The translations under genes and the position numbers were made by a program. 41,631 nt of DNA. Origin: Methylobacterium variabile. Lineage in GTDB: Bacteria > Pseudomonadota > Alphaproteobacteria > Rhizobiales > Beijerinckiaceae. The stretch lies in assembly GCF_001043975.1 (NCBI RefSeq), contig NZ_LABY01000021.1, forward strand, positions 1 to 41,631. Direction: 5' to 3'. The notes under the pieces were generated by a model. The model was not told where the DNA came from, ran no database searches, and saw nothing but the letters and a program-made list of their open reading frames with translations. Shown here piece after piece: positions 1 to 7,236 of the stretch. The stretch's first letter is position 1. Each line of letters begins with the position of its first letter.

Positions 1-512
1 ACGCGGGACCGGGGGCGGCGCCCGTCCGTCCCGCGCCGCCCCCGGTCCCGCGTCCGACCCTGGTCCAGTCCGCCCCGGCCGCCAAGGCGGAATCCGGCCC
101 GCGCCTGCGCCGGTTCGAGGACGTCGTGGCGCTGGCCGACGAGCGCCGCGACATCGGCCTGAAGATGGCCCTGGAGCGCGACGCCCATCTGGTCCGGTTC
201 GAGGACGGCCGCATCGAGTTCCGCCTCGCCGAGGGTGGGCGGGCGACGCTCGCCAACGACCTCGCCAACGCGCTCCATCTCTGGACGGGCCGGCGCTGGG
301 CGGTGGTCCTGTCGCAGGAGGCCGGCGAGGCGACGCTCGCCGCCCGGGCGAAGGCGGCGGTCGAGAGCCGCCATCAGGGCGCGGCGAGCCACCCGCTAGT
401 CCAGGCGGTGCTCAAGAATTTTCCGGGCGCCCAGATCGTCGACGTGCGCGACAAGGCGGCGGATCCGCCCGCCCCCGACGCGCCGCCGGACGCCGACGAC
501 CCCGACCTGTAG
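1..512 (+). CDS. dnaX: DNA polymerase III subunit gamma/tau, C-terminal part (5' truncated by window edge)
   Basis: Last ~169 residues of the clamp-loader subunit that couples the polymerase III cores to the replication fork. The frame is open from base 3 with no start, so the AAA+ ATPase and zinc domains lie outside the window. What is visible is a Pro/Ala-rich linker followed by a compact domain (RRFEDVVALADERRD, then RIEFRLAEG) ending in FPGAQIVDVR and an acidic/proline tail, which resembles the C-terminal domain of alphaproteobacterial DnaX. The neighbours ybaB and recR follow on the same strand 61 and 452 bases downstream; dnaX-ybaB-recR is a very widely conserved order and supports the call as strongly as the sequence does. 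An internal ATG at 126 is not the gene start, because coding-like sequence continues upstream of it. Confidence 0.85.
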   Translation, partial: AGPGAAPVRPAPPPVPRPTLVQSAPAAKAESGPRLRRFEDVVALADERRDIGLKMALERDAHLVRFEDGRIEFRLAEGGRATLANDLANALHLWTGRRWAVVLSQEAGEATLAARAKAAVESRHQGAASHPLVQAVLKNFPGAQIVDVRDKAADPPAPDAPPDADDPDL

Positions 513-573
513 CCGGCGGCCCGCCGGCACCCCACATCCGCTGCAGTTTCTCTCTCAACCCCACGAGGACGCC

Positions 574-897
574 ATGCCCGACATCATGGGACTGATGAAG
601 CAGGTTCAGTCCATGCAGCAGAAGATGGCCGACCTGCAGTCGGAGCTCGACGGGGTCGAGGTGTCGGGCGCCTCCGGGGGCGGTGCCGTCACGGTCACGA
701 TGACCGCGAAGGGCGACGTGAAGGGCGTCGCCCTGGACGCCGCCCTGCTGGTGCCGGACGAGAAGGAGATCCTGGAGGACCTGATCGTCGCGGCCCTCAA
801 CGACGCCAAGGGCAAGGCCGAGCGCGCCGCCCAGGAGCGGATGCAGGAGGTGACGAAGGGCCTGCCGCTGCCCCCGGGCATGAAGCTGCCGTTCTAG
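574..897 (+). CDS. ybaB: YbaB/EbfC family nucleoid-associated protein
   Basis: 107-residue protein of the YbaB/EbfC family, small dimeric DNA-binding proteins that coat the nucleoid. Full family length. It opens with the usual [19 protein letters not shown] helix, then a Gly-rich strand segment ([18 protein letters not shown]), the [20 protein letters not shown] helix and a short tail ending PPGMKLPF, all features of the family. The start at 574 is preceded by GAGG at 565-568. It sits between dnaX and recR, the classic arrangement; the family is thought to act together with replication/recombination proteins, but the exact role is unsettled. Probably cotranscribed with dnaX. Confidence 0.96.
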   Translation: MPDIMGLMKQVQSMQQKMADLQSELDGVEVSGASGGGAVTVTMTAKGDVKGVALDAALLVPDEKEILEDLIVAALNDAKGKAERAAQERMQEVTKGLPLPPGMKLPF

Positions 898-902
898 CTC
901 TC

Positions 903-925
903 CCCCTCCCCCTCGCGGGGAGGGG
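903..925. repeat. GC-rich inverted repeat between ybaB and recR
   Basis: Perfect 9-bp inverted repeat (CCCCTCCCC at 903-911, GGGGAGGGG at 917-925) with a 5-base loop, just after the ybaB stop. It is followed by AAAATT rather than a T tract on the plus strand, so it is not a typical intrinsic terminator for ybaB. It may be an RNA-processing hairpin or a copy of a dispersed palindrome. Confidence 0.5.
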
Positions 926-964
926 AAAATTCGCGCCTCAACCTCAAGACAGGGCCCGACTTTC

Positions 965-1570
965 ATGCCCCAGGCCGTCGCGGGCCCGGAGATCGAGCGG
1001 CTGATCCAGCTCCTGGCCCGCATGCCCGGCCTCGGGCCGCGCTCGGCCCGCCGGGCCGCGCTCCAGCTCATCAAGAAGCGCGAGACGCTGCTCGCCCCCC
1101 TCGCCGACGCCATGCGGGTCGCCGCCGACCGGATCGTGGTCTGCCACGAATGCGGCAACGTCGACACGCAGGATCCCTGCACGATCTGCCGCGACCAGAG
1201 CCGCGATCCCACGATGCTGGTGGTCGTCGAGGACGTCTCGGATCTCTGGGCGCTCGAGCGCTCCGGCGCCGTGACGGCGCGCTACCACGTGCTCGGCGGC
1301 GTGCTCTCGGCCCTCGACGGGGTGCGGCCGGAGAACCTGAACCTCGGCCGCCTGGTCGAGCGGGTGAGCGCGCCGGCGATGCGCGAGGTGATCCTGGCGC
1401 TCAACGCCACCGTGGACGGGCAGACCACCGCCCACTACGTCACCGAGCTGCTCACCCACCTGCCGATCAAGGTGACACGGCTCGCGCACGGCGTGCCGGT
1501 CGGCGGCGAGCTCGACTACCTCGACGAGGGCACCCTCTCGGCGGCGATCCGGCAGCGCACCGCGTTCTAG
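965..1570 (+). CDS. recR: Recombination mediator RecR
   Basis: 201-residue RecR, which with RecO/RecF loads RecA at single-strand gaps. Domains in order: N-terminal helix-hairpin-helix ([18 protein letters not shown], ~19-36), a C4 zinc finger with Cys60, Cys63, Cys72 and Cys75 ([16 protein letters not shown]), and a Toprim domain starting at [15 protein letters not shown] with the [12 protein letters not shown] segment, ending in a Walker-B-like C-terminal region. Length is normal. It lies 67 bases after ybaB in the conserved dnaX-ybaB-recR order. The Shine-Dalgarno is weak; the start is chosen because it places the hairpin domain at the usual distance from the N terminus. Confidence 0.97.
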   Translation: MPQAVAGPEIERLIQLLARMPGLGPRSARRAALQLIKKRETLLAPLADAMRVAADRIVVCHECGNVDTQDPCTICRDQSRDPTMLVVVEDVSDLWALERSGAVTARYHVLGGVLSALDGVRPENLNLGRLVERVSAPAMREVILALNATVDGQTTAHYVTELLTHLPIKVTRLAHGVPVGGELDYLDEGTLSAAIRQRTAF

Positions 1571-1672
1571 GGCGGCGCCGCCAACGGGTTTGACCCGGCG
1601 GACACGAATCCTTATCTCCCGGAAACTTGCGGGTGCCCCTCGGCGCCCGGTCCCCCGACGTCCTGGCGAACA

Positions 1673-2188
1673 ATGAGCATCCGTCCCCTCGTCATCCTGC
1701 CGGACGCGCGCCTGCGCGAGATCTCGGCGCCGGTCGGCACGATCACCGGCGACGTGCGGAAGCTCGCGGCCGACATGCTGGAGACGATGTACGACGCCCC
1801 CGGCGTCGGCCTCGCCGGCATCCAGATCGGCGAGCCGGTGCGCATCGTCACCATCGACACCTCGAAGGAGAAGGAGGAGCGCCGGCCCCTGGTGCTCCTC
1901 GATCCCGAGATCGTCTGGTCCTCGGAGGAGACCCGCCCCTACGAGGAGGGCTGCCTGTCGATCCCCGACTACTACGCCGAGGTCGTGCGGCCCGACCGGG
2001 TGCGGGTGCGCTTCCGGACCCTCGACGGCGAGACGGTGGAGCAGGAGGCCGACGGGCTCCTCGCGACCTGCCTCCAGCACGAGATCGACCACCTCAACGG
2101 TGTGCTGTTCATCGACCACCTGTCGAAGCTCAAGCGCGACCGGGTGATGAAGAAGTTCGCCAAGGCGGCCAAGCGCGAAGCCGCATAA
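1673..2188 (+). CDS. def: Peptide deformylase
   Basis: 171-residue metalloenzyme that removes the formyl group from nascent N-formylmethionine. All three family motifs are present: motif 1 GVGLAGIQ at 44-51, motif 2 EGCLS at 92-96 and motif 3 HEIDH at 136-140, giving metal ligands Cys94, His136, His140 and catalytic Glu137. Motif 1 carries Gly where most deformylases have the second Ala (GxGLAAxQ), a mild variation. Length and the basic C-terminal tail ([20 protein letters not shown]) are normal. The stop is followed after four bases by fmt, so the opposing formylation and deformylation activities are probably translated from one message. Confidence 0.97.
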   Translation: MSIRPLVILPDARLREISAPVGTITGDVRKLAADMLETMYDAPGVGLAGIQIGEPVRIVTIDTSKEKEERRPLVLLDPEIVWSSEETRPYEEGCLSIPDYYAEVVRPDRVRVRFRTLDGETVEQEADGLLATCLQHEIDHLNGVLFIDHLSKLKRDRVMKKFAKAAKREAA

Positions 2189-2192
2189 GCCC

Positions 2193-3134
2193 ATGTCGCT
2201 CAAGGTCGTGTTCATGGGCACCCCGGACTTCGCGGTGCCGACGCTGGCCGAGATCGTCGGCGGCGGCCACGAGGTCGTGGCGGTGTATACCCGCGCCCCG
2301 GCGCCCGCAGGCCGCGGCATGGCCTTGCGGCCCTCGCCGGTCCAGGCCCTGGCGGAAAAATTCGGGCTCCCGGTCCTGACGCCCGCGACCCTGCGCACCG
2401 AGGAGGCCGCCGAGACGTTTCGCGCCCACGGCGCCGACGTCGCGGTGGTGGTGGCCTACGGCATGATCCTGCCGCCGGCGATCCTCGACGCGCCGCCGCT
2501 CGGCTGCCTCAACCTCCACGCCTCGCTGCTGCCGCGCTGGCGCGGCGCCGCGCCGATCCAGCGCGCCGTGATGGCGGGCGATGCCGAGACCGGCGTCGCG
2601 GTGATGCGGATGGAGCCCGGCCTCGATACCGGGCCGGTCGGCATGCTGGAGCGGGTGGCGATCACCCCGGACATGACCGCCGGCGAGCTGCACGACCGCC
2701 TGATGCCGCTCGGCGCCGACCTGATGGCCCGGGCCCTCGGCGCGCTCGAGCGCGGCAACCTGCAGTTCCGGCCGCAACCCGCGGAGGGCGTCGCCTACGC
2801 CCACAAGATCACCAACGAGGAGGCGCGGCTCGACTGGTCGCAGCCGGCGCGTGCCCTGCACGACCGGGTGCGCGGCCTGTCGCCCTTCCCGGGTGCCTAC
2901 CTGGTCGCCGATCTCGGCCGCGGGCCGGAGCGGGTGAAGGTGCTGCGCGCGCGGCCAGCGCCAGGCGGCGGCGCCCCCGGCACGCTCCTCGACGAGATCG
3001 GCACCGTCGCCTGCGGCGAGGAAGCGCTGCGCCTCGTCACCGTGCAGCCAGCCGGCAAGGGCGCGATGACGTTCGAGGACTTCGCCCGCGGCCGGCGGCT
3101 CGCGCCGGGCGCTCGCCTCGTCGAAGCGGCCTGA
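2193..3134 (+). CDS. fmt: Methionyl-tRNA formyltransferase
   Basis: 313-residue enzyme that formylates initiator Met-tRNA using 10-formyltetrahydrofolate. The N-terminal Rossmann-type domain begins [14 protein letters not shown]. The catalytic region [17 protein letters not shown] contains Asn107 and His109, and Asp145 lies in MEPGLDTG, forming the usual Asn-His-Asp set. The C-terminal OB-fold tRNA-binding domain starts near [14 protein letters not shown] and includes [13 protein letters not shown]. Complete length. It begins four bases after def and ends 14 bases before truA, so def-fmt-truA looks like one translation unit. Confidence 0.97.
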   Translation: MSLKVVFMGTPDFAVPTLAEIVGGGHEVVAVYTRAPAPAGRGMALRPSPVQALAEKFGLPVLTPATLRTEEAAETFRAHGADVAVVVAYGMILPPAILDAPPLGCLNLHASLLPRWRGAAPIQRAVMAGDAETGVAVMRMEPGLDTGPVGMLERVAITPDMTAGELHDRLMPLGADLMARALGALERGNLQFRPQPAEGVAYAHKITNEEARLDWSQPARALHDRVRGLSPFPGAYLVADLGRGPERVKVLRARPAPGGGAPGTLLDEIGTVACGEEALRLVTVQPAGKGAMTFEDFARGRRLAPGARLVEAA

Positions 3135-3148
3135 CCCGTCCCGACGCC

Positions 3149-3901
3149 ATGCCCCGCTACAAGCTCGTGGTCGAGTACGACGGCACCGCCTTCGCCGGCT
3201 GGCAGCGGCAGGCCGCCGACCGCTCGGTGCAGCAGGCGCTGGAGGAGGCGATCGCCCGCTTCGTCGGCGGGCCGGTGCGGGTCCACTGCGCCGGGCGCAC
3301 CGATGCGGGGGTGCACGCCACGCACCAGGTCGTCCACCTCGACCTCGACAAGCCGTGGCGCACCGACACCGTGCGCGACGCCGCCAACGCCCACCTGCGG
3401 CCCGAGCCGGTGGCGGTGATCGCGGCCTCCGAGGTCGGGCCGGACTTCGACGCCCGCCACTCGGCGGTCAAGCGCCACTACCGCTACCGCATCCTCAACC
3501 GCCGCAGCCCGCCGGCGTTGAGCCGCGGCTTCGTCTGGCACGTGCCCTGGGCCCTCGACGCCGCCCTCATGCACGAGGCGGCGCAGCTGCTCCTCGGCCG
3601 GCACGACTTCTCGGCCTTCCGGGCCGCGGAGTGCCAGGCCAACAGCCCGGTGCGCACCCTCGACCGGCTCGACGTGACCCGTACGGGCGAGGAGATCATC
3701 GTCGTCACCGCCGCCCGCTCGTTCCTGCACCACCAGGTCCGCGGCATGGTCGGCACCCTGATGCTGGCCGGCGGCGGCCGGCTCACGCCGCAGGGCGTGC
3801 GCGACGTGCTCGATTCCCGCGACCGCACCCGCTGCGGGCCGCTGGCGCCGTCCGGCGGGCTGACGCTGATCGGGGTCGATTACCCGGCAGACCTTTCCTG
3901 A
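3149..3901 (+). CDS. truA: tRNA pseudouridine(38-40) synthase TruA
   Basis: 250-residue pseudouridine synthase acting on positions 38-40 of the tRNA anticodon arm. The N terminus YKLVVEYDGTAFAGWQRQ and the active-site motif CAGRTDAGVHA with catalytic Asp52 are diagnostic; SFLHHQVRGMVGTLMLAGGG in the C-terminal half is also typical. Complete length. Position directly after fmt is common in alphaproteobacteria. No clear terminator follows; the next 78 bases to the DUF1640-like pseudogene hold nothing I recognise. Confidence 0.97.
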   Translation: MPRYKLVVEYDGTAFAGWQRQAADRSVQQALEEAIARFVGGPVRVHCAGRTDAGVHATHQVVHLDLDKPWRTDTVRDAANAHLRPEPVAVIAASEVGPDFDARHSAVKRHYRYRILNRRSPPALSRGFVWHVPWALDAALMHEAAQLLLGRHDFSAFRAAECQANSPVRTLDRLDVTRTGEEIIVVTAARSFLHHQVRGMVGTLMLAGGGRLTPQGVRDVLDSRDRTRCGPLAPSGGLTLIGVDYPADLS

Positions 3902-3979
3902 CCCAGCGTCATACGGGCACGCTTGTCCGACTCGGGCGTTTCTGACAGCGATGGTGATGCCGGAGCCGAAACGCTACTC

Positions 3980-4419
3980 ATGACCGCCATCGCCTTCGAT
4001 ACTTACGCCGTCGTTCGCAGGCTCAAGGACTCCGGATTCTCGGAGGAGACCAGGCCGAAGCGATCACGGGCGCGCTGACGCAAGGGCGCGAAGCGGATCT
4101 GGCACAGCTCGCGACCAAGGCGGATCTGCGCGAGAGCGAAACCGCGCTGAGGGCGGACCTGCGCGAGGCCGAAACGTCGCTGAAAACGGATCTGCGCGAG
4201 AGCGTATCCGGACTGAAGACGGATCTGCGGGAGAGCGAGCTTCGCCTGGAATCCAAGATCGCGGACCTCTCGCACCGGCTCGATCTCGGCTTGGCGGGAA
4301 GCCGGGCCGACCTGAAGCTCCTCGAGCAGCGCATGACCGTGAAGCTTGGCGCGCTGGTCACGGCCGCCGTCGGCATCCTGGTCGCCGCCATCCGCTACCT
4401 GTCGCCCGCCGGGCATTGA
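3980..4419 (+). pseudogene. DUF1640-like coiled-coil protein with C-terminal membrane helix, broken by a one-base frameshift
   Basis: The reading frame from the ATG at 3980 (MTAIAFDTYAVVRRLKDSGF) stops at 4076-4078. The next frame carries on with QAEAITGALTQGREADLAQL. Adding one base near 4049-4052 would join the two as SEETQAEAITGAL and give a 146-residue protein. The rebuilt product has a short N-terminal helical head, a heptad/hendecad-rich rod with four 11-residue repeats, and a terminal hydrophobic segment (LGALVTAAVGILVAAIRYL) that would anchor it in the membrane. This layout matches DUF1640/CCDC90-like proteins, common small proteins in Methylobacterium relatives; function unknown. It could be a true pseudogene or a sequence error. 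Confidence 0.75.
4120..4251 (+). repeat. Four tandem 33-bp repeats encoding an 11-residue coiled-coil unit
   Basis: Four contiguous 33-base units at 4120-4152, 4153-4185, 4186-4218 and 4219-4251. They encode ADLRESETALR, ADLREAETSLK, TDLRESVSGLK and TDLRESELRLE, a hendecad pattern with hydrophobic residues at fixed places, as expected for a coiled-coil rod. The units share the core gatctgcgcgag or close variants, so the array could expand or contract by slippage. Confidence 0.85.
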
Positions 4420-4445
4420 GCGCGGGCGCCCCTCTTCCGGCGGAG

Positions 4446-5018
4446 TCACACCAAGGCGTGCGCCCCGGCAGCGAGGCCGGCGATCAGCCCGAAGCAGGCG
4501 AGCGTCACGAGACCGGCGGCGGGTCCCGGCAGGCCGAGGATCGCCCGGACGGCCCGTCCGTGCAGCCACAGGACCACCACCGCGAAGGCGCCGGCGTAGA
4601 GCGCCGCCAGTGCCGGCGTGGCGAGACCGAGGAGCAGCAGGCTGCCCGGCAGCGCCAGGGTCGCGAGGCCCGCCGCCAGGCACCAGTTGGTCACGACGAC
4701 GAGCGGCACGTAGGCCCGGGTCCGGTCCAGGCGGCGCAGGACCGCGATCATCGCCAGCGGCACGGCGAGGAAGCTCGCCACGACGCCGGCGATCACCGCC
4801 ACGGTGGTGTGGTCGAGCCTGAAGATCACGTCGCCGGTCCCGCCCCGCTCCAGGGCGAGCGCCACCGTGAACGCCGGCGCCGTGAGCCAGACCGCCCCGA
4901 AGGAACGCCAGAATCCGCGCTCGCTCACGTCGAAGTGGCGCAGGGCGTCGGGCCGGCATCCGATCAGCCGGGCCGTGCCCCGTAAGGAGCGGGCCACCTC
5001 GTCAGCGCTCACGAACAT
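4446..5018 (-). CDS. Polytopic membrane protein of unknown function
   Basis: 190-residue protein that I cannot assign to a named family with confidence. The first ~36 residues are soluble and charged (MFVSADEVARSLRGTARLIG). About five hydrophobic segments follow, near 39-56, 70-94, 103-127, 128-150 and 165-188, with basic RRLDRTR between the second and third. Start at 5018 is fixed by a perfect AGGAGG (complement of 5025-5030). It lies 53 bases downstream of dapE on the same strand and may be cotranscribed with it; convergent with the coiled-coil pseudogene. A Yip1-like or similar small integral membrane fold is possible but not shown. Confidence 0.85.
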   Translation of the reverse strand: MFVSADEVARSLRGTARLIGCRPDALRHFDVSERGFWRSFGAVWLTAPAFTVALALERGGTGDVIFRLDHTTVAVIAGVVASFLAVPLAMIAVLRRLDRTRAYVPLVVVTNWCLAAGLATLALPGSLLLLGLATPALAALYAGAFAVVVLWLHGRAVRAILGLPGPAAGLVTLACFGLIAGLAAGAHALV

Positions 5019-5071
5019 CGACGGCCTCCTGTGGGTCGAGGCCGCCAGATTCAACTTTCGTCTAATGTCGG

Positions 5072-6262
5072 TCAAGCCTGACGTTGCGTCTCGGCAGTGC
5101 CGGGGAAATAGGCATCGAGCACCCGCCCGTAGATCGCGGCCAGCCGGTCGAGGTCGGCCAAAGCCACCCGCTCGTCGACCTGATGCATGGTCTGCCCGAC
5201 GAGGCCGAACTCGATCACCGGGCAGGCATCCTTGATGAAGCGGGCGTCCGAGGTGCCGCCGGTGGTCGAGAGGGCGGGCCGGCGGCCGGTCTCGGCCTCG
5301 ATCGCGGCGGCGACCTGATCCACGAAGGCGTCCGGCGCGGTCAGGAACGCAACGGAATTCGTCGGACGGACGGCGAGGCTGTAGCGCACCGCATTGCCGG
5401 CAGCCCGGCCCAGGCGCCGTTCCAGCTCGGCCGCCAGGGTCGCGGGCGTCCAGAGATCGTTGAAGCGGATGTTGAAGGTGGCGCGTGCCTCGGCCGGGAT
5501 CACGTTGGTCGCCGGATTGCCGACGTCCATGGTGGTGAATTCGAGGTTCGAGGCGTCGAAATGCGCCGTGCCGGCGTCGAGCGGCTCGGCGAGCAGGCCT
5601 TGAGCGAGGCGCAGCAATCCGGGAATCGGGTTCTCCGCCCGGTGCGGATAGGCGACGTGGCCCTGCACGCCGTGCACGACGAGGTCCGCCGTGAGCGAAC
5701 CGCGCCGGCCGATCTTGATCATCTCGCCGAGGACGTCGGGGTTCGTCGGCTCGCCGAGCAGGCAGTGGCTGAAGCGCTCGCCCCGTCCCCGAGCCCAGTC
5801 GAGGAGCTTGACCGTGCCGTTCACCGCCGGCCCTTCCTCGTCGCCGGTGACCAGGAACGCGATGGCGCCGCCGAAATCCGGCCCGCGCAGGTCGAGGAAG
5901 GCCAGCACCGCGGCCAGCATGCAGGCGATGCCGCCCTTCATGTCGACGGCGCCGCGCCCGAACAGCTCCGTGCCCTCGACGACCCCTCCGAACGGATCGT
6001 GGCGCCAGGCCGCCGCGTCGCCCGGCGGCACCACGTCGGTGTGGCCGGCGAAGAGGAGGCAGGGCCCGTCGCCGCCGATGCGGGCGAAGAGGTTCTCGAC
6101 GTCCGGCATGCCCGGCTCCGAGAAGACCGGCCGCTCGACGCTGAAGCCCGCCTGCGCGAGGAGGCCGGCGAGGTAGGCGAGCGCCCCGCCCTCGAGAGGC
6201 GTCACGGAGGGACAGCGGATCAGCCCCTGGGCCAGGGCGAGGGGGGAGCGGGGATCGGTCAC
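5072..6262 (-). CDS. dapE: Succinyl-diaminopimelate desuccinylase
   Basis: 396-residue M20-family dizinc hydrolase making LL-diaminopimelate for lysine and peptidoglycan. Metal and catalytic positions are visible: His74 and Asp76 in [12 protein letters not shown], Asp107 in GAVDMKGG and the Glu pair 142/143 in [11 protein letters not shown]. The dimerisation-domain segment [10 protein letters not shown] and the terminal [12 protein letters not shown] motif are also present. I place the start at the GTG at 6262 ([12 protein letters not shown]) because homologues begin there; an in-frame ATG at 6358 would add a low-complexity basic leader overlapping the divergent gene's upstream region. No good Shine-Dalgarno is seen for the GTG. 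Confidence 0.93.
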   Translation of the reverse strand: MTDPRSPLALAQGLIRCPSVTPLEGGALAYLAGLLAQAGFSVERPVFSEPGMPDVENLFARIGGDGPCLLFAGHTDVVPPGDAAAWRHDPFGGVVEGTELFGRGAVDMKGGIACMLAAVLAFLDLRGPDFGGAIAFLVTGDEEGPAVNGTVKLLDWARGRGERFSHCLLGEPTNPDVLGEMIKIGRRGSLTADLVVHGVQGHVAYPHRAENPIPGLLRLAQGLLAEPLDAGTAHFDASNLEFTTMDVGNPATNVIPAEARATFNIRFNDLWTPATLAAELERRLGRAAGNAVRYSLAVRPTNSVAFLTAPDAFVDQVAAAIEAETGRRPALSTTGGTSDARFIKDACPVIEFGLVGQTMHQVDERVALADLDRLAAIYGRVLDAYFPGTAETQRQA

Positions 6263-6383
6263 GGGCAGCCGGAGGTTCGAGGGCGCGGGTCGCCGGGATC
6301 GGTAGCGCCGAACGCTGCGGATGAGAACCGCCCGCGCGCAAGGGGGGCTACCGCGCACCGGGCGTCTCGCTTACCTACGCCGG

Positions 6384-7184
6384 ATGACCGCGCTCAGCCC
6401 CGACGAGATCGAACGCTACGCCCGCCACATCGTGCTGCGGGAGGTCGGGGGTCCCGGCCAGGTCCGCCTCAAGGCGGCGCGGGTGCTGGTCGTCGGGGCC
6501 GGCGGGCTCGGGGCGCCGCTGATCCAGTACCTGGCGGCGGCCGGGATCGGCATGATCGGGGTCGTCGACGACGACACGGTCTCGCTCTCGAACCTGCAGC
6601 GCCAGGTGATCCACGGCACGCCCGATATCGGCCGGCCGAAGGTCGAGAGCGCGGCGGCGGCGGTGGCCCGCCTCAACCCCCACGTCCGGGTCGCGACCCA
6701 CGCCACCCGCCTGACGCCGGAGAACGCGGAAGGTTTGATCGCCGACTACGACCTCGTCGCCGACGGCTCGGACAATTTCTCGACCCGCTACGCCGTCTCG
6801 GACGCCTGCTACCGGGCCCGCCGCCCCCTGGTGACGGCGGCGCTCGGCCAGTTCGACGGCTCGCTCACCACGATCCGGGCCCACGAGACCGGGCCGGACG
6901 GGCGGCCGAACCCGACCTATCGCTGCCTCTTCCCGAGCCCGCCGCCGGCCGGCGCGGTGCCGACCTGCGCCGAGGCCGGGGTCCTCGGCGCGCTCGCCGG
7001 CCTGATGGGCTCGCTGATGGCCCTCGAGGTGATCCGCGCCGTCACCGGCTTCGGCGAGCCGCTGGTCGGCCGCCTGCTGATGGTCGATGCACGGGCCCTG
7101 CGATTCGAGACGCTTCACTACGCCTGGGACCCGGGCAACCCGCTGAGCGGAACGGACCCGGAGGCCCTCGCCGCCCGGCCCTGA
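6384..7184 (+). CDS. HesA/MoeB/ThiF family adenylyltransferase
   Basis: 266-residue E1-like enzyme that would adenylate the C-terminal Gly-Gly of a ubiquitin-like sulfur carrier (MoaD or ThiS type). It has the nucleotide-binding GAGGLGAPL segment, the acidic strand GVVDDDTVSLSNLQRQ with the Arg-finger region, DGSDNFSTRY, and a VPTCAEAGVLG segment. The zinc-binding CxxC pairs of E. coli MoeB are mostly missing: the first reads TYRC instead of CYRC and the C-terminal pair is absent (HYAWDPGNPL). The start at 6384 aligns with MoeB/ThiF N termini (LSPDEIERYARHIVL); an ATG at 6321 would add a poor leader. Divergent from dapE, convergent with the chemoreceptor. No sulfur-carrier gene is nearby, so moeB versus thiF cannot be decided. 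Confidence 0.88.
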   Translation: MTALSPDEIERYARHIVLREVGGPGQVRLKAARVLVVGAGGLGAPLIQYLAAAGIGMIGVVDDDTVSLSNLQRQVIHGTPDIGRPKVESAAAAVARLNPHVRVATHATRLTPENAEGLIADYDLVADGSDNFSTRYAVSDACYRARRPLVTAALGQFDGSLTTIRAHETGPDGRPNPTYRCLFPSPPPAGAVPTCAEAGVLGALAGLMGSLMALEVIRAVTGFGEPLVGRLLMVDARALRFETLHYAWDPGNPLSGTDPEALAARP

Positions 7185-7188
7185 AACC

Positions 7189-7208
7189 CCCGGCCGGCAC
7201 CGGCCGGG
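7189..7208. terminator. Possible bidirectional hairpin between convergent thiF-like and chemoreceptor genes
   Basis: Perfect 9-bp inverted repeat (CCCGGCCGG at 7189-7197 and CCGGCCGGG at 7200-7208) in the 52-base gap between two convergent genes. There is no T tract on either side, so termination is inferred from position and stem strength only. Confidence 0.4.
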
Positions 7209-7236
7209 AGTTCACACGGGATCTGCGGCCGGCCGC

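Noticed and set aside
903..929. Hairpin after ybaB as an intrinsic terminator
   Set aside because: The stem is perfect but is followed by AAAATT, not a T tract; recR also needs transcription through it in the usual operon.
6263..6358. N-terminal extension of dapE to an ATG at 6358
   Set aside because: Adds a basic, low-complexity leader not seen in DapE enzymes and extends to within 26 bases of the divergent start; the GTG at 6262 fits the family.
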